From positions 992,001 to 1,056,000 of the forward strand of contig NZ_CP141285.1 in assembly GCF_035319885.1 (NCBI RefSeq): DNA of 64,000 bases. Direction: 5' to 3'. Position numbers and translations under genes: made by a program. Under the pieces are notes generated by a model. The model was not told where the DNA came from and did not search any database. It saw only the letters and a program-made list of their open reading frames with translations. Positions 53,430 to 62,159 of this stretch are shown in pieces (within the stretch, counting starts at the first letter, position 1; each line of letters begins with the position of its first letter). The DNA comes from Altererythrobacter sp. H2 (GTDB lineage: Bacteria; Pseudomonadota; Alphaproteobacteria; Sphingomonadales; Sphingomonadaceae).

Positions 53430-53473
53430 CGGTGTAAACGAGATGCTCTACCAACTGAGCTAACCGCCCCAAC
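53430..53473. repeat. Right attachment repeat (partial tRNA-Val)
   Basis: Exact copy of 50935-50978. The sequence to its left no longer matches tRNA-Val, so this copy holds only the 5' half of the tRNA. Confidence 0.93.
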
Positions 53474-53489
53474 AGGTGTGACTACCGGC

Positions 53490-53517
53490 CCTTTAGCGCG
53501 CTGCCGTGACCGGTCAA
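53490..53517 (-). promoter_or_regulatory. Original tRNA-Val promoter, now in front of a truncated tRNA
   Basis: On the minus strand TTGACC (53512-53517) and TAAAGG (53490-53495) stand 16 bases apart, upstream of the right 5' tRNA half. The spacing equals that of the element-borne promoter. It partly overlaps the end of the neighbouring regulator gene. Confidence 0.5.
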
Positions 53518-55172
53518 GAAACTTGCTGCGCGTCAGCCGCCACCGTGCGGATAATGGTGGCCCGGGCAGCATCATTCCAGACAAAGACCTGCACCACCCT
53601 GCGTAGCTGCTCGGGATCGTAAGGACCGCCGGACAGCGCCTGGCCCAGCGTCCGGTAGAATGTGTCAAGCGACCGGTCGAGGTTAGTGCCGGTCCGGTGT
53701 TCGCGAAGCGTGGCACGCGCGGTTTCGACATCGCCCGCTTCGAGAGAGGCGAGCACCAGATAAGCCCGCAGGATTGGCGCTGCATCGATGTTGTAGCTGA
53801 CCAGTTTCTGAATCTCCTGCCGGGCTCTTTCCCGCTCTGCCGGATCGGTCATGCAGGGAATGCCGTCGGTGAGCATCATTGCCTGAAGCGACGGGAAAAC
53901 CTCGATCCGCTTGTTCAGCCGATTCATGCGGTGCAGCCCGCGGTCGCACCGGCCCTCCGCAAAGTCGATCCGGGTGAGAAGCACGCTGGTGTAGAGGCTG
54001 GAATCGCCGTGCCTTTGCGCTCGCTGGACTTCGGCCCATGCCTTTCCTTCGGAACGCACTTCTCCACCGGCCCGCAGGTCCTGGACATAAAGGGAAAAGG
54101 CGTTGCGGGCGATGATATTGGGCAAGTGGATACGGTCATCGCCGAACCGGGCCACACATTCGTCGACAGCGTCACTGTCCACCGTCACCACCCGGTTCAG
54201 GTCGAACGCGATATAGCATTCGTACGCAGATCGCGGCTTTTCCCGGTCGATCCGCCCCAGAACCGCGTCGGTCAGGATGCCGGACGGGCGGAAAATATCG
54301 ATCAGGAAGGCTCGCGCCTGATCCGGGATGGCGGGGTCGTCAGGATCGATCGGGTATTCTGCAGATGATATGAGGTTGCCGGCACGGTCCTCCAGGACAA
54401 TGCTCACCGCGGTTTCATTTCCTGTGCCAGCCGTTGCAACGGCGAGCACGTAATCGCCCGGCTCATCCCTCGCCAGCCTTCCCACCAGCGACGATGTGAC
54501 CATCGTCCGGGCCAGTTCTGCCACGGGTCGGCTTGCCGCCGCTTCCGCGCTGGACGCCTCGTCATCCACCACCACCTCGACCAGGGGACTCATGGTCAGC
54601 CCTGCGTCCGCTTGCTGCCGCCATCCTGACAGTGCGGCAGCGATGCCCGCGGCAACGACAATGGCGAGGAGGGCGATAATCGCCATGGCAACCAGCGTGC
54701 CCGGTGCCCGGAAGCGCGCGCGGGCAGCCTCACTCTTCTCCGTCTGCGCATCGCCTGCAGGGGCGCTATCCCGGCGGGGCGTGGAGGCCTTTCCTCCGGC
54801 CAGTTCGGGGTATGCCTCTTCCGGCGCGGCGAGGGCGATCGAGTAGATGCCCTTGGGAACATGGAGACAAAGTCCGTCAACCGGCGTGTTCGCCGCGTAG
54901 TGCTGCGCCAGTGCCTTGCGCAGGCGGGACACCATGACACGGGCGTAGCTTTCGTTGCCGAAGTCGAAGGCATGGGCCTTGCCCATCGCTTCGACCGCAA
55001 TGTCATACTGCGTTACCTTGCCGGAAGGATCGACAATGGCGCGATCAACCAGGTACCTGAGCAACCGAACAAGCGTCGGCGACTGGCGGAAGGGCATTTC
55101 CGCCAGGACTGCGTCACGCTCGGCGAGCAATTGCTCAGCCGACGCGCTGGCGTGACTTGACACGTTACTCAA
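53514..55172 (-). CDS. Membrane-anchored winged-helix regulator
   Basis: 552 residues. The N-terminal DNA-binding-like domain (AERDAVLAEMPFRQSPTLVRLLRYLVD ... YARVMVSRLRKALAQHYA) is followed by a transmembrane segment near 170-190 (TLVAMAIIALLAIVVAAGIAAAL) and a periplasmic part with helical repeats resembling TPRs. Together this resembles ToxR/CadC-like one-component regulators of alphaproteobacteria. It is divergent from the LuxR-type gene across a 205-base gap. Confidence 0.72.
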   Translation of the reverse strand: MSNVSSHASASAEQLLAERDAVLAEMPFRQSPTLVRLLRYLVDRAIVDPSGKVTQYDIAVEAMGKAHAFDFGNESYARVMVSRLRKALAQHYAANTPVDGLCLHVPKGIYSIALAAPEEAYPELAGGKASTPRRDSAPAGDAQTEKSEAARARFRAPGTLVAMAIIALLAIVVAAGIAAALSGWRQQADAGLTMSPLVEVVVDDEASSAEAAASRPVAELARTMVTSSLVGRLARDEPGDYVLAVATAGTGNETAVSIVLEDRAGNLISSAEYPIDPDDPAIPDQARAFLIDIFRPSGILTDAVLGRIDREKPRSAYECYIAFDLNRVVTVDSDAVDECVARFGDDRIHLPNIIARNAFSLYVQDLRAGGEVRSEGKAWAEVQRAQRHGDSSLYTSVLLTRIDFAEGRCDRGLHRMNRLNKRIEVFPSLQAMMLTDGIPCMTDPAERERARQEIQKLVSYNIDAAPILRAYLVLASLEAGDVETARATLREHRTGTNLDRSLDTFYRTLGQALSGGPYDPEQLRRVVQVFVWNDAARATIIRTVAADAQQVS

Positions 55173-55377
55173 AGACTAACTCTCTGTTTTTCTTGCGATC
55201 GTTACCTGAGTACGGCAGCTTGATTGCGTTTGTTCCGACATTTTCACCTTAACGACGCGGTAATGATCATAGTGGAGCCCGCGAAACGTTACATATACCG
55301 AGAAACACTGATGCCGTTCCGGAGTTCCCCATACTTTCGTCCGGCCACATTTTGTGGCCAACGAAAGCGGGTCGCAC

Positions 55378-56001
55378 ATGCCGGAATTCAAGGAAAACAA
55401 GGCCCGACATGCCTTTGCACTGATCGAGCCAGACCCCCAGGTCCGGATGGTAGTCAGCGCCATGCTGGTGGCCGAAGGTCATTCGGTGGAGCCCTTCGAC
55501 GAGGTGGGCGAGATGCCCGCATCGTGGCTGGGCCGGCGCCTGATCCTGATGCGCGATGTGCGGGGGGCGTTCAGCAGGCTGGTTGCAATGGCGGATCGCG
55601 CGCATATCTGGCCTCGGGTCATTCTCTACGCCGACGAACCGGCACCTGAGGATATTGCCAGCCGGATCAAGCAAGGGGCGGTGGGATACATATTCACCCC
55701 GGAGTGCGCGTCGCAGATCCTCTCCATTGTCGAGACAGATGACTTCGGGGGATCCTTCATTTCCCGGATCAAGTGGCGCGTCTATCAGGCAGAGCGGGCC
55801 ATGGAGGGCCTGACGCCAAGAGAGCACGAGATCCTGGCGCTCGTCGCCAACGGGCACACCAGCCGCCAGATTGCCACCTTGCTCAAGCTCAGCACCCGGA
55901 CGGTAGAGGTCCACCGGGCGAACCTGCTGAGCAAGCTGGGAGCAAGGACCAGCGCCGAGGCAGTCAGGCTTACGGTCGAAAGGTCGCTGATGACAACCTG
56001 A
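55378..56001 (+). CDS. LuxR-type regulator with degenerate receiver domain
   Basis: 207 residues. The C-terminal GerE/LuxR helix-turn-helix is clear (GLTPREHEILALVANGHTSRQIATLLKLSTRTVEVHRANLLSKLG). The N-terminal domain has the receiver fold with LIEPDPQVR in place of the usual DD, but LILMRDV where the phosphoacceptor is expected and YIFTPE in place of the K-P switch lysine, so phosphorylation seems unlikely. A longer in-frame GTG start lies eight codons upstream. Confidence 0.85.
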   Translation: MPEFKENKARHAFALIEPDPQVRMVVSAMLVAEGHSVEPFDEVGEMPASWLGRRLILMRDVRGAFSRLVAMADRAHIWPRVILYADEPAPEDIASRIKQGAVGYIFTPECASQILSIVETDDFGGSFISRIKWRVYQAERAMEGLTPREHEILALVANGHTSRQIATLLKLSTRTVEVHRANLLSKLGARTSAEAVRLTVERSLMTT

Positions 56002-56094
56002 GCACAGAAGCGGGGAGGCTTCCGGCAATCCCTTCCGCTTCTGAAACCCTCATAACAATTGCAGCCCGTTGCCGGTCGCGGCTAGAGCCCGGAT

Positions 56095-57081
56095 ATGACC
56101 CAGCCGCGCATCATGATCCTCGCCACCGGCGGCACGATTGCCGGCAGCGCCGGTTCTGCGCTCGGGCGCGGGTATCGGGCGGGGCAGCTCGGGATAGACG
56201 AGCTGGTCTCCGCTGCCCGCGAACTCGGGCTGGTGGCCGACCTTTCCGGTGAGGAAATCGCCGCAGTCGGCTCGCAGGATATCGGATGGGGCGAATGGCA
56301 GGCACTCTACGCCGCCATTACACGTGCCATTGCCGATCCTGCGGTGGCAGGCGTGATCGTGACCCATGGCACCGATACGGCCGAGGAGACCGCCTGGCTG
56401 CTCGACCTCACTCTGCCGGCAGGCAAGCCGGTGGTGCTGGTGGGGGCAATGCGCCCGGCCGATGCGGTGGGCAGCGACGGGATGCGCAATTTCGCCAATG
56501 CCGTGCGGGTGGCGGGGGACACGGGCGCGCACGGGCGCGGGGTCATGGTGGTGATGGGCGATGCCGTGTTCGCCGCCAGCGACGTACGCAAGGCGGCGAC
56601 CAGCAATATCGATGCCTTCAAGGGGTTTCCGCGCGGACCGCTGGGACTGGTCAGCCCGGCTTCGCTGGACTGGTTCGCACCAGCGGCCAAAGCGGGCGAA
56701 CAGGCGCGCTTCACCTGGCCCGAGGCGCTCCCGCGGGTCGAGATCCTCTATGCCCATGCCGACATGGACGCCCAGCCGGTGGCCAGCGCGCTGGCGATCG
56801 GAGCAGTAGGGCTGGTGCTCGCCGGGCTCGGGCAGGGCAACGCGTCCGCGCCTGTGCTCGACGCGCTTCAGAGCGCCTCGCGTGATGGCGTGCCGGTAGT
56901 CCGCGCCAGCCGGGTCGACGAAGGCTATGTCGACCGCAATGTCGAGGTTGACGACGATGCGCGGGGATTTGTCGCCGCCCGCAGCTTCAACCCGCAGAAG
57001 GCCCGCATCCTGCTGCAACTGCTGATCGCGGGCGGGGTGACTGGCCCCGCCGCGATGCAGGCTGCGTTCGACCGGCGTTAG
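56095..57081 (+). CDS. Asparaginase
   Basis: 328 residues. MILATGGTIAGSAGSALGRGY contains the catalytic threonine (Thr14) and GVIVTHGTDTAEETAW the second T-D pair. No signal peptide is seen, so it is cytosolic. It hydrolyses asparagine to aspartate. It is convergent with the dehydrogenase downstream. Confidence 0.92.
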   Translation: MTQPRIMILATGGTIAGSAGSALGRGYRAGQLGIDELVSAARELGLVADLSGEEIAAVGSQDIGWGEWQALYAAITRAIADPAVAGVIVTHGTDTAEETAWLLDLTLPAGKPVVLVGAMRPADAVGSDGMRNFANAVRVAGDTGAHGRGVMVVMGDAVFAASDVRKAATSNIDAFKGFPRGPLGLVSPASLDWFAPAAKAGEQARFTWPEALPRVEILYAHADMDAQPVASALAIGAVGLVLAGLGQGNASAPVLDALQSASRDGVPVVRASRVDEGYVDRNVEVDDDARGFVAARSFNPQKARILLQLLIAGGVTGPAAMQAAFDRR

Positions 57082-57084
57082 GCC

Positions 57085-58197
57085 TTATCCCCAGGGGGTG
57101 ACGAGGTACTTCTCACCGGTGCGCATGGCGCGGTAATCGAGCGCGGCGTCCTTCTCCAGCATCTGCTCCAGGCTTACGTGCGCCTTGTAATGGCTGGCAA
57201 AAGTGGTGGTGAGGCCGGCCTGAACCCGTTGGCGCATCCGCACCACGGTTTCCATGCCCGCCTTCTGCAGGAACGGCGTGAGCAGCCAGCCCGACACCGT
57301 CCATTGCAGGCCGTAGCTCGGCGTCAGGATGGTCGGCCCGAGGTCGAGCCGGCCATACATGTACATCTTCTTGTCCTGATTGGAGCCGTAGCGGCTGTAT
57401 TCGCTCATCCGGCTGGAGGCGACCTGCTCCATCGCTTTTAGGCAGGCGTCGGTGTTGGTGCCGCCGCCGATCGGGTCGAAGCCGAGGAAGGCGCCCGTAG
57501 CATCCACTGCGCTGCGCAGCTGCTTCATGAAATCGGGGTCGGACGAATTGACCACGTGTTCGGCGCCCTGGGCTTTCAGCAGCTCTACCTGCTCGGCCTT
57601 GCGGACGATGTTGACCAGCTTCATGCCGTCTTCAAGGCAGATGCGGTTGAGCATCTGGCCAAGGTTGGAAGCAGCGGCGAGGTGGATGATCGCCTCGTGT
57701 CCTTCCATCTTCGCGGTTTCGACGAAGCCCAGTGCGGTCATCGGGTTGACGAAGGCGCTCGCCCCCTCGGCACTGGAAAGTTCGCCGATCGGCAGGCACA
57801 TCATCGCTTCAGCCACGCAATACTGGCCGAAGGCATTGCCCGGCACGCAGGCGACCCGCTGGCCGACCAGCGCCTGGGCCATGTCGGATTCGCCTGCTGC
57901 GATAACCGTGCCCGCGCCCTCGTTGCCAACCGGCAGGCGCTGGCCGTGGCGGCCCTTCTGCCCGGTCAGGAACGGCTCGGGCATCTGCGCCACGATCTTG
58001 CCGGGCGAATATTCGGCGTTTTCGAGATCAGCGGCGGAGAACAGCAGGGCAAGGTCGCTCGGGTTGATCGGCGCGGCCTCCATCTTCACGAGAACCTGGC
58101 TGGGGCCGGGGGTGGGGACAGGCGCTTCGCCAACCTCGACCGTCAGGGTACCGCCCGCGTCGAGCGTGGTGAAGATCTGCTTGCCGGTCTGCGTCAT
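57085..58197 (-). CDS. Zinc-binding-dehydrogenase-like MDR protein
   Basis: 370 residues. GroES-like domain (PGPSQVLVKMEAAPINPSDLALLF) and Rossmann domain (AIIHLAAASNLGQMLNRICLEDG) are visible. The zinc cysteines and the usual GxGxxG are not apparent; instead LAAASNLGQ occupies the binding loop. It is probably a reductase of the quinone-oxidoreductase branch. Substrate unknown. Confidence 0.8.
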   Translation of the reverse strand: MTQTGKQIFTTLDAGGTLTVEVGEAPVPTPGPSQVLVKMEAAPINPSDLALLFSAADLENAEYSPGKIVAQMPEPFLTGQKGRHGQRLPVGNEGAGTVIAAGESDMAQALVGQRVACVPGNAFGQYCVAEAMMCLPIGELSSAEGASAFVNPMTALGFVETAKMEGHEAIIHLAAASNLGQMLNRICLEDGMKLVNIVRKAEQVELLKAQGAEHVVNSSDPDFMKQLRSAVDATGAFLGFDPIGGGTNTDACLKAMEQVASSRMSEYSRYGSNQDKKMYMYGRLDLGPTILTPSYGLQWTVSGWLLTPFLQKAGMETVVRMRQRVQAGLTTTFASHYKAHVSLEQMLEKDAALDYRAMRTGEKYLVTPWG

Positions 58198-58250
58198 TGT
58201 CGTCTCCCTTGAATCGTCAGCGCATCGCTACGCTGGCAATGCCGGGTTGG

Positions 58251-59015
58251 CTAGGGTGACGTGGCGTCAGCTTCGTCCGGATAATCGGCCCTGACGAAGT
58301 ACAGCCCTTGCGGCGGGGCGTTCAGGCCCAGCTGCTGCCGGTCACGGGCGGCGAGCACCTCGGCCACCTGTTCCTCGCGCCAGCGGCCCATGCCGACGAG
58401 CGTGAGGCAACCGACCATGCTGCGCACCTGATGGTGGAGGAAGCTGCGGGCGGCGGCCTCGATGATGACATGGCTGCCCTCCCGCCGCACATCCAGCCGG
58501 TCGAGCGTCTTGAGCGCGCTGGCCGACTGGCAATGGACCGAGCGGAACGTGGTGAAGTCGTGCTGCCCGACGAGCGCCTGCGCCGCGCGGTGCATCGCGC
58601 CAGCGTCAAGCGGTTGCTGCACCTGCCAGGCGCGGTTCGCCTCCAGCGTCAGCGGCGCGCGGCGGTTGATGATGCGGTATTCGTAAGCGCGGCCGGTGCA
58701 GGAAAAACGGGCGTGCCAGTCATCGGGCTTCACCGCGCAGGCCAGCACCGCGATCGGGTTTGGACGCAGGTGGTAATTCAGCGCTTCCATCAGCCGGAAT
58801 GGTTCGATTGGCCTGGCGATATCGACATGCGAAACCATGGCAAGCGCGTGGACCCCGGCGTCGGTCCGCCCGGCGGAATGGAGTGCCGCGGCTTCTCCCG
58901 TGACGGCATGCACCGCCTGCTCGACCGCCTGCTGCACGCTTGGACCGTGGGCCTGGCGCTGGAGGCCCATGAACGGCGTGCCGTCAAATTCGAGGGTGAG
59001 GGCAAAGCGGGTCAA
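58251..59015 (-). CDS. truA: tRNA pseudouridine(38-40) synthase
   Basis: 254 residues. [39 protein letters not shown] (catalytic Asp in RTDAGVHA) and [21 protein letters not shown] are TruA signatures. The TTG start, overlapping the fmt stop, fits the usual family N terminus; an ATG at 59045 would add ten residues. It modifies the anticodon arm of tRNAs and is coupled to fmt. Confidence 0.93.
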   Translation of the reverse strand: MTRFALTLEFDGTPFMGLQRQAHGPSVQQAVEQAVHAVTGEAAALHSAGRTDAGVHALAMVSHVDIARPIEPFRLMEALNYHLRPNPIAVLACAVKPDDWHARFSCTGRAYEYRIINRRAPLTLEANRAWQVQQPLDAGAMHRAAQALVGQHDFTTFRSVHCQSASALKTLDRLDVRREGSHVIIEAAARSFLHHQVRSMVGCLTLVGMGRWREEQVAEVLAARDRQQLGLNAPPQGLYFVRADYPDEADATSP

Positions 59016-59917
59016 TCGAGCACTGCCCCCGCCGCAATCGGCCATCCGCGCAGCAATTCGTCCGCCTCCATCGCCGGTTTGCCGGCCCGCTGGAGCCTGA
59101 TCGGCCGGATCGCTCCATTGCCGCAGGCGATGGTGAGCTTGCCGTCAATCACGGTGCCGGGCTTCTCGTTCCCCTGGGCCACGCCGGCCTTCAGCAGCTT
59201 CACCCGCTCGCCGCCGATTTCGCACCAGGCACCGGGAAAAGGGGCGAGACCGTGGATATGGCGAACCACGTCGGTGGCGGGGCGCTGCCAGTCGATCCGC
59301 GCCTCGGCCTTGTCGATCTTGGCAGCGTAGGTGACGCCCTCCGCAGGCTGGACCTGGGGCGCCAGCTGGTCGAGCCCGGCCAGTACTTCCACCATCAGGT
59401 GCGCTCCCAGTTCGGCCAGTTCCGCAGTCAGTTCGCCGGTCGTCTTGTCCTCGATCGGGGTGGCGGCCCTGGCCAGCATCGGCCCGGTGTCGAGCCCCGC
59501 TTCCATCTGCATGATGGTGACGCCGGTTTGCTCATCGCCCGCCATCACCGCGCGGTGGATCGGTGCCGCCCCGCGCCAGCGCGGCAGGAGCGAGGCGTGG
59601 ACGTTGAGGCAGCCGTGCTTCGGCGCGTCGAGCACCGCCTGCGGCAGGATCAGACCGTAGGCGGCGACCACCGCCACGTCGGCGCCAAGCGCGGCGAATT
59701 CGGCCTGCTGTTCGGGCTTGCGCAGCGATTTGGGTGTCAGGACCGGGACGCCCAGAGCTTCCGCCGCCCGGTGCACGGGCGAGGGTTGCAGCTTCTTGCC
59801 GCGCCCGGCAGGCGCTGGCGGCTGGCTGTAGACTGCCACCAGTTCGTGCCCTGCTTCGTGCAGTGCCCGCAGCGTCGGCACCGCGAAGTCAGGCGTTCCC
59901 ATGAAAATGATACGCAT
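59012..59917 (-). CDS. fmt: Methionyl-tRNA formyltransferase
   Basis: 301 residues. [52 protein letters not shown] (catalytic SLLPxWRGAAPI region) and the C-terminal domain are all present. It formylates the initiator Met-tRNA. It is followed by truA (overlap of four bases) and divergent from recR, with def two genes away, the usual neighbourhood. Confidence 0.97.
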   Translation of the reverse strand: MRIIFMGTPDFAVPTLRALHEAGHELVAVYSQPPAPAGRGKKLQPSPVHRAAEALGVPVLTPKSLRKPEQQAEFAALGADVAVVAAYGLILPQAVLDAPKHGCLNVHASLLPRWRGAAPIHRAVMAGDEQTGVTIMQMEAGLDTGPMLARAATPIEDKTTGELTAELAELGAHLMVEVLAGLDQLAPQVQPAEGVTYAAKIDKAEARIDWQRPATDVVRHIHGLAPFPGAWCEIGGERVKLLKAGVAQGNEKPGTVIDGKLTIACGNGAIRPIRLQRAGKPAMEADELLRGWPIAAGAVLD

Positions 59918-59969
59918 AAGGGGCGGGGCAGCCTTTCGTTCGGTAGTTGCTGCCCCTATCTGCCGCTTC

Positions 59970-60563
59970 ATGGCATCGCAAGAGATCGAGCGGCTGGCTT
60001 CTGCACTGGCGCGGCTTCCCGGCCTTGGCCCGCGCAGTGCGCGGCGGGCGGTGCTGTGGCTGGTCAAGCACCGCGAACGGGCGCTGCCCGAACTGGTCGA
60101 GGCGCTGGCCGGGGTGCGCGAGAACCTCTCCGAGTGCCCGCAATGCGGCAATGTCGATACCCACAGCCCCTGCGGCATCTGCGCTGACCCGCGCCGCGAT
60201 CCGCGCAGCCTGTGCGTGGTGGAGGAAGTGTCTGACCTGTGGGCGCTGGACCGGGCGCGGCTGTTCACCGGGCGCTACCACGTGCTGGGTGGGCGGCTCT
60301 CCGCGCTGGAGGGTGTCCGCCCGGAGGATCTCAACATCACCGGCCTGCTGGCGCGCGTGGAAGAAGGCGGCATCGACGAGGTCGTGCTGGCGATGAACGC
60401 CACGCTCGAAGGGCAGACCACTGCCCATTACCTCGCCGAGCGGCTGGAGGCCTTTCCGGTGCGGGTGACCCAGCTGGCCCACGGCCTGCCCGTCGGCGGA
60501 GAGCTCGATTACCTTGACGAAGGCACGCTGGCGCAGGCGCTGCGCGCACGGCGGCCGGTTTGA
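59970..60563 (+). CDS. recR: Recombination mediator RecR
   Basis: 197 residues. An N-terminal helix-hairpin-helix ([20 protein letters not shown]) is followed by the C4 zinc finger ([16 protein letters not shown]), a Toprim domain ([14 protein letters not shown]) and the end region. RecR works with RecO and RecF to load RecA at gaps. It is 48 bases before def on the same strand. Confidence 0.96.
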   Translation: MASQEIERLASALARLPGLGPRSARRAVLWLVKHRERALPELVEALAGVRENLSECPQCGNVDTHSPCGICADPRRDPRSLCVVEEVSDLWALDRARLFTGRYHVLGGRLSALEGVRPEDLNITGLLARVEEGGIDEVVLAMNATLEGQTTAHYLAERLEAFPVRVTQLAHGLPVGGELDYLDEGTLAQALRARRPV

Positions 60564-60611
60564 TCGACGCAGGCAGTTGAAGCCGCGCCATACCCGCACT
60601 ATGTGGCGGCG

Positions 60612-61175
60612 ATGGCTATCCGTGAAATCCTCGAAGTGCCGGATCCCCGGCTCAAGGTCGTGTCCGAACCCGTCACCGAGTTCGATGACGAACTGCGCAC
60701 CCTCGTCGAGGACATGTTCGAGACGATGTACGATGCGCCCGGTATCGGCCTCGCGGCGATTCAGGTCGGCGTGCCCAAGCGCCTGCTAGTGATCGACCTG
60801 CAGCCGGAAGACCCGGATGCCGAGCCCGAACCGTGCAACCACGATGGTCACCACCACCATCACCAGCCGACGAAGAAGGAACCGCGCGTCTTCGTCAATC
60901 CGGTGATTGTCGATCCGGCAGAAGACCTCGCGACCTATCAGGAAGGCTGCCTCTCGGTCCCCGAAATCTACGCCGACGTTGATCGTCCGGCGACCTGCAC
61001 CGTGCGCTACCAGGATCTCGACGGCAAGCACCACGAGGAGCGGATGGAGGGCCTGATGGCGACCTGCATCCAGCACGAGATGGACCACCTCGAAGGCATC
61101 CTGTTCATTGACCACCTGAGCCGCCTGAAGCGGCAGATGGCGCTCAAGAAGCTGCAGAAGCTGCGGGCGGCCTAG
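60612..61175 (+). CDS. def: Peptide deformylase
   Basis: 187 residues. The three deformylase motifs are present: [18 protein letters not shown] and QHEMDHLEG. It removes the formyl group from nascent proteins, pairing with fmt across the divergent recR. An insert of about 20 residues near 75-93 contains [14 protein letters not shown], a natural five-histidine run between the first two motifs, which is unusual. Confidence 0.96.
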   Translation: MAIREILEVPDPRLKVVSEPVTEFDDELRTLVEDMFETMYDAPGIGLAAIQVGVPKRLLVIDLQPEDPDAEPEPCNHDGHHHHHQPTKKEPRVFVNPVIVDPAEDLATYQEGCLSVPEIYADVDRPATCTVRYQDLDGKHHEERMEGLMATCIQHEMDHLEGILFIDHLSRLKRQMALKKLQKLRAA

Positions 61176-61177
61176 GC

Positions 61178-61579
61178 TCAGCCGACCATTTGGAGCGCCT
61201 CGCGGCACCGCGCGGCGCAATCACGGCAGGCTTCGGCACAGATCCGGCAATGGTCGTTGTCATGCTGTTCGCATTCGGCAGCGCAGAGCTCGCAAGCCTG
61301 GATGCAGGTGTTCAGCATCGAGCGCAGGACCTCCTCGTTGGCGCCGGTGCGGCGAGCCGCAACGCGTGACGTGGCGGCGCAGATATCGGCGCAGTCACTG
61401 CAGGTGCGGATGCATTGCTGCATGTCCATCTCTTCGGCGGCGCAGGCGTCCGCACAGGATGTGCAGACTACCGAGCAATAGCTCGTAATCGCAGCGGCCT
61501 GGGCAAGTGCTTCGTTTGGCGGCCCCCCGATCCCTTCGCGCAGGTCAGGATGGGCGGCGATGATGCTGACGATCGACAT
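61178..61579 (-). CDS. Cys-rich four-helix copper-binding protein (Csp-like)
   Basis: 133 residues with about 17 cysteines in repeated patterns (CSVVCTSCADAC, CIRTCSDCADIC, CIQACELCAAEC, CRICAEACRDCAARC). It matches the DUF326/Csp four-helix-bundle copper-storage proteins. No signal peptide is visible, so it is the cytosolic Csp3-like type. The start follows GGAGAAAA. It is convergent with def and divergent from DUF1622. Confidence 0.88.
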   Translation of the reverse strand: MSIVSIIAAHPDLREGIGGPPNEALAQAAAITSYCSVVCTSCADACAAEEMDMQQCIRTCSDCADICAATSRVAARRTGANEEVLRSMLNTCIQACELCAAECEQHDNDHCRICAEACRDCAARCREALQMVG

Positions 61580-61696
61580 GAGTTTTTTCTCCTTGGATAA
61601 CGAATAGACGGGCAGCCTGGAGATATGTTCCGCAGTTGCCCTGCTGCGGTCGTTTCTTGCGGGGAACCGTGAGCCGGAGGCGGCCGTTCGTCTGAC

Positions 61697-62095
61697 ATGA
61701 TCGGGGACGATACCATCGGACTTCTCGCTCGGTCGGCCGCGCAGGTGTTCGAGGTGGCCGGCATCGGGGTGATTGTCGCCGGCTCGCTGGTCGCCGTTGT
61801 GTTGTTCGCGATGGGCATGGTCAGGCTTCAGACGTACGGACAACGCGAGAAGGCCGACGATCCGGTCGCGATCTTCCGCCGCGCCTTGGGACGGTCCATC
61901 CTGGTGGGCCTTGAGCTGCTGGTCGCAGCCGACATCATCCGCACCCTCGCGGTCGACCCGACCATCGACAGCGTTCTGGTACTTGCAGTGATCGTGCTGA
62001 TCCGCACTTTCCTCAGCTTCAGCCTGGAGGTGGAGATCGACGGGCGCTGGCCGTGGCAGAAGCAGACCCCGAGCACCAAAGAGGGCGGGCCCTGA
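61697..62095 (+). CDS. DUF1622 family membrane protein
   Basis: 132 residues with three hydrophobic segments (about 14-42, 68-85, 90-110). AGIGVIVAGSLVAVVLF and RALGRSILVGLELLVAADIIRTLAVDPT match DUF1622. Function unknown. It is divergent from the Csp-like gene with a gap of 117 bases. Confidence 0.82.
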   Translation: MIGDDTIGLLARSAAQVFEVAGIGVIVAGSLVAVVLFAMGMVRLQTYGQREKADDPVAIFRRALGRSILVGLELLVAADIIRTLAVDPTIDSVLVLAVIVLIRTFLSFSLEVEIDGRWPWQKQTPSTKEGGP

Positions 62096-62159
62096 GGCGG
62101 CAGGTGAATAAACTGGTTCCTGTCTTGGCGACGGCGCCCGTTCCAGCTATGTTCCCGTC

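Larger units (their letters stand above)
50935..53473. mobile_element. Mini integrative element in tRNA-Val(TAC)
   Basis: A 2.5-kb insert bounded by 44-bp perfect direct repeats (50935-50978 and 53430-53473). It carries a tyrosine integrase, a helix-turn-helix excisionase-like protein, and three small genes, all on the plus strand. The right repeat contains only the 5' half of the tRNA, the left is part of the complete tRNA. It is unusually short for an integrase-bearing element. Confidence 0.85.

Noticed and set aside
53423-53473. A second tRNA-Val
   Set aside because: Only the anticodon loop and 5' half are present; the T arm, 3' acceptor strand and CCA are missing. It is the right attachment repeat of the element.
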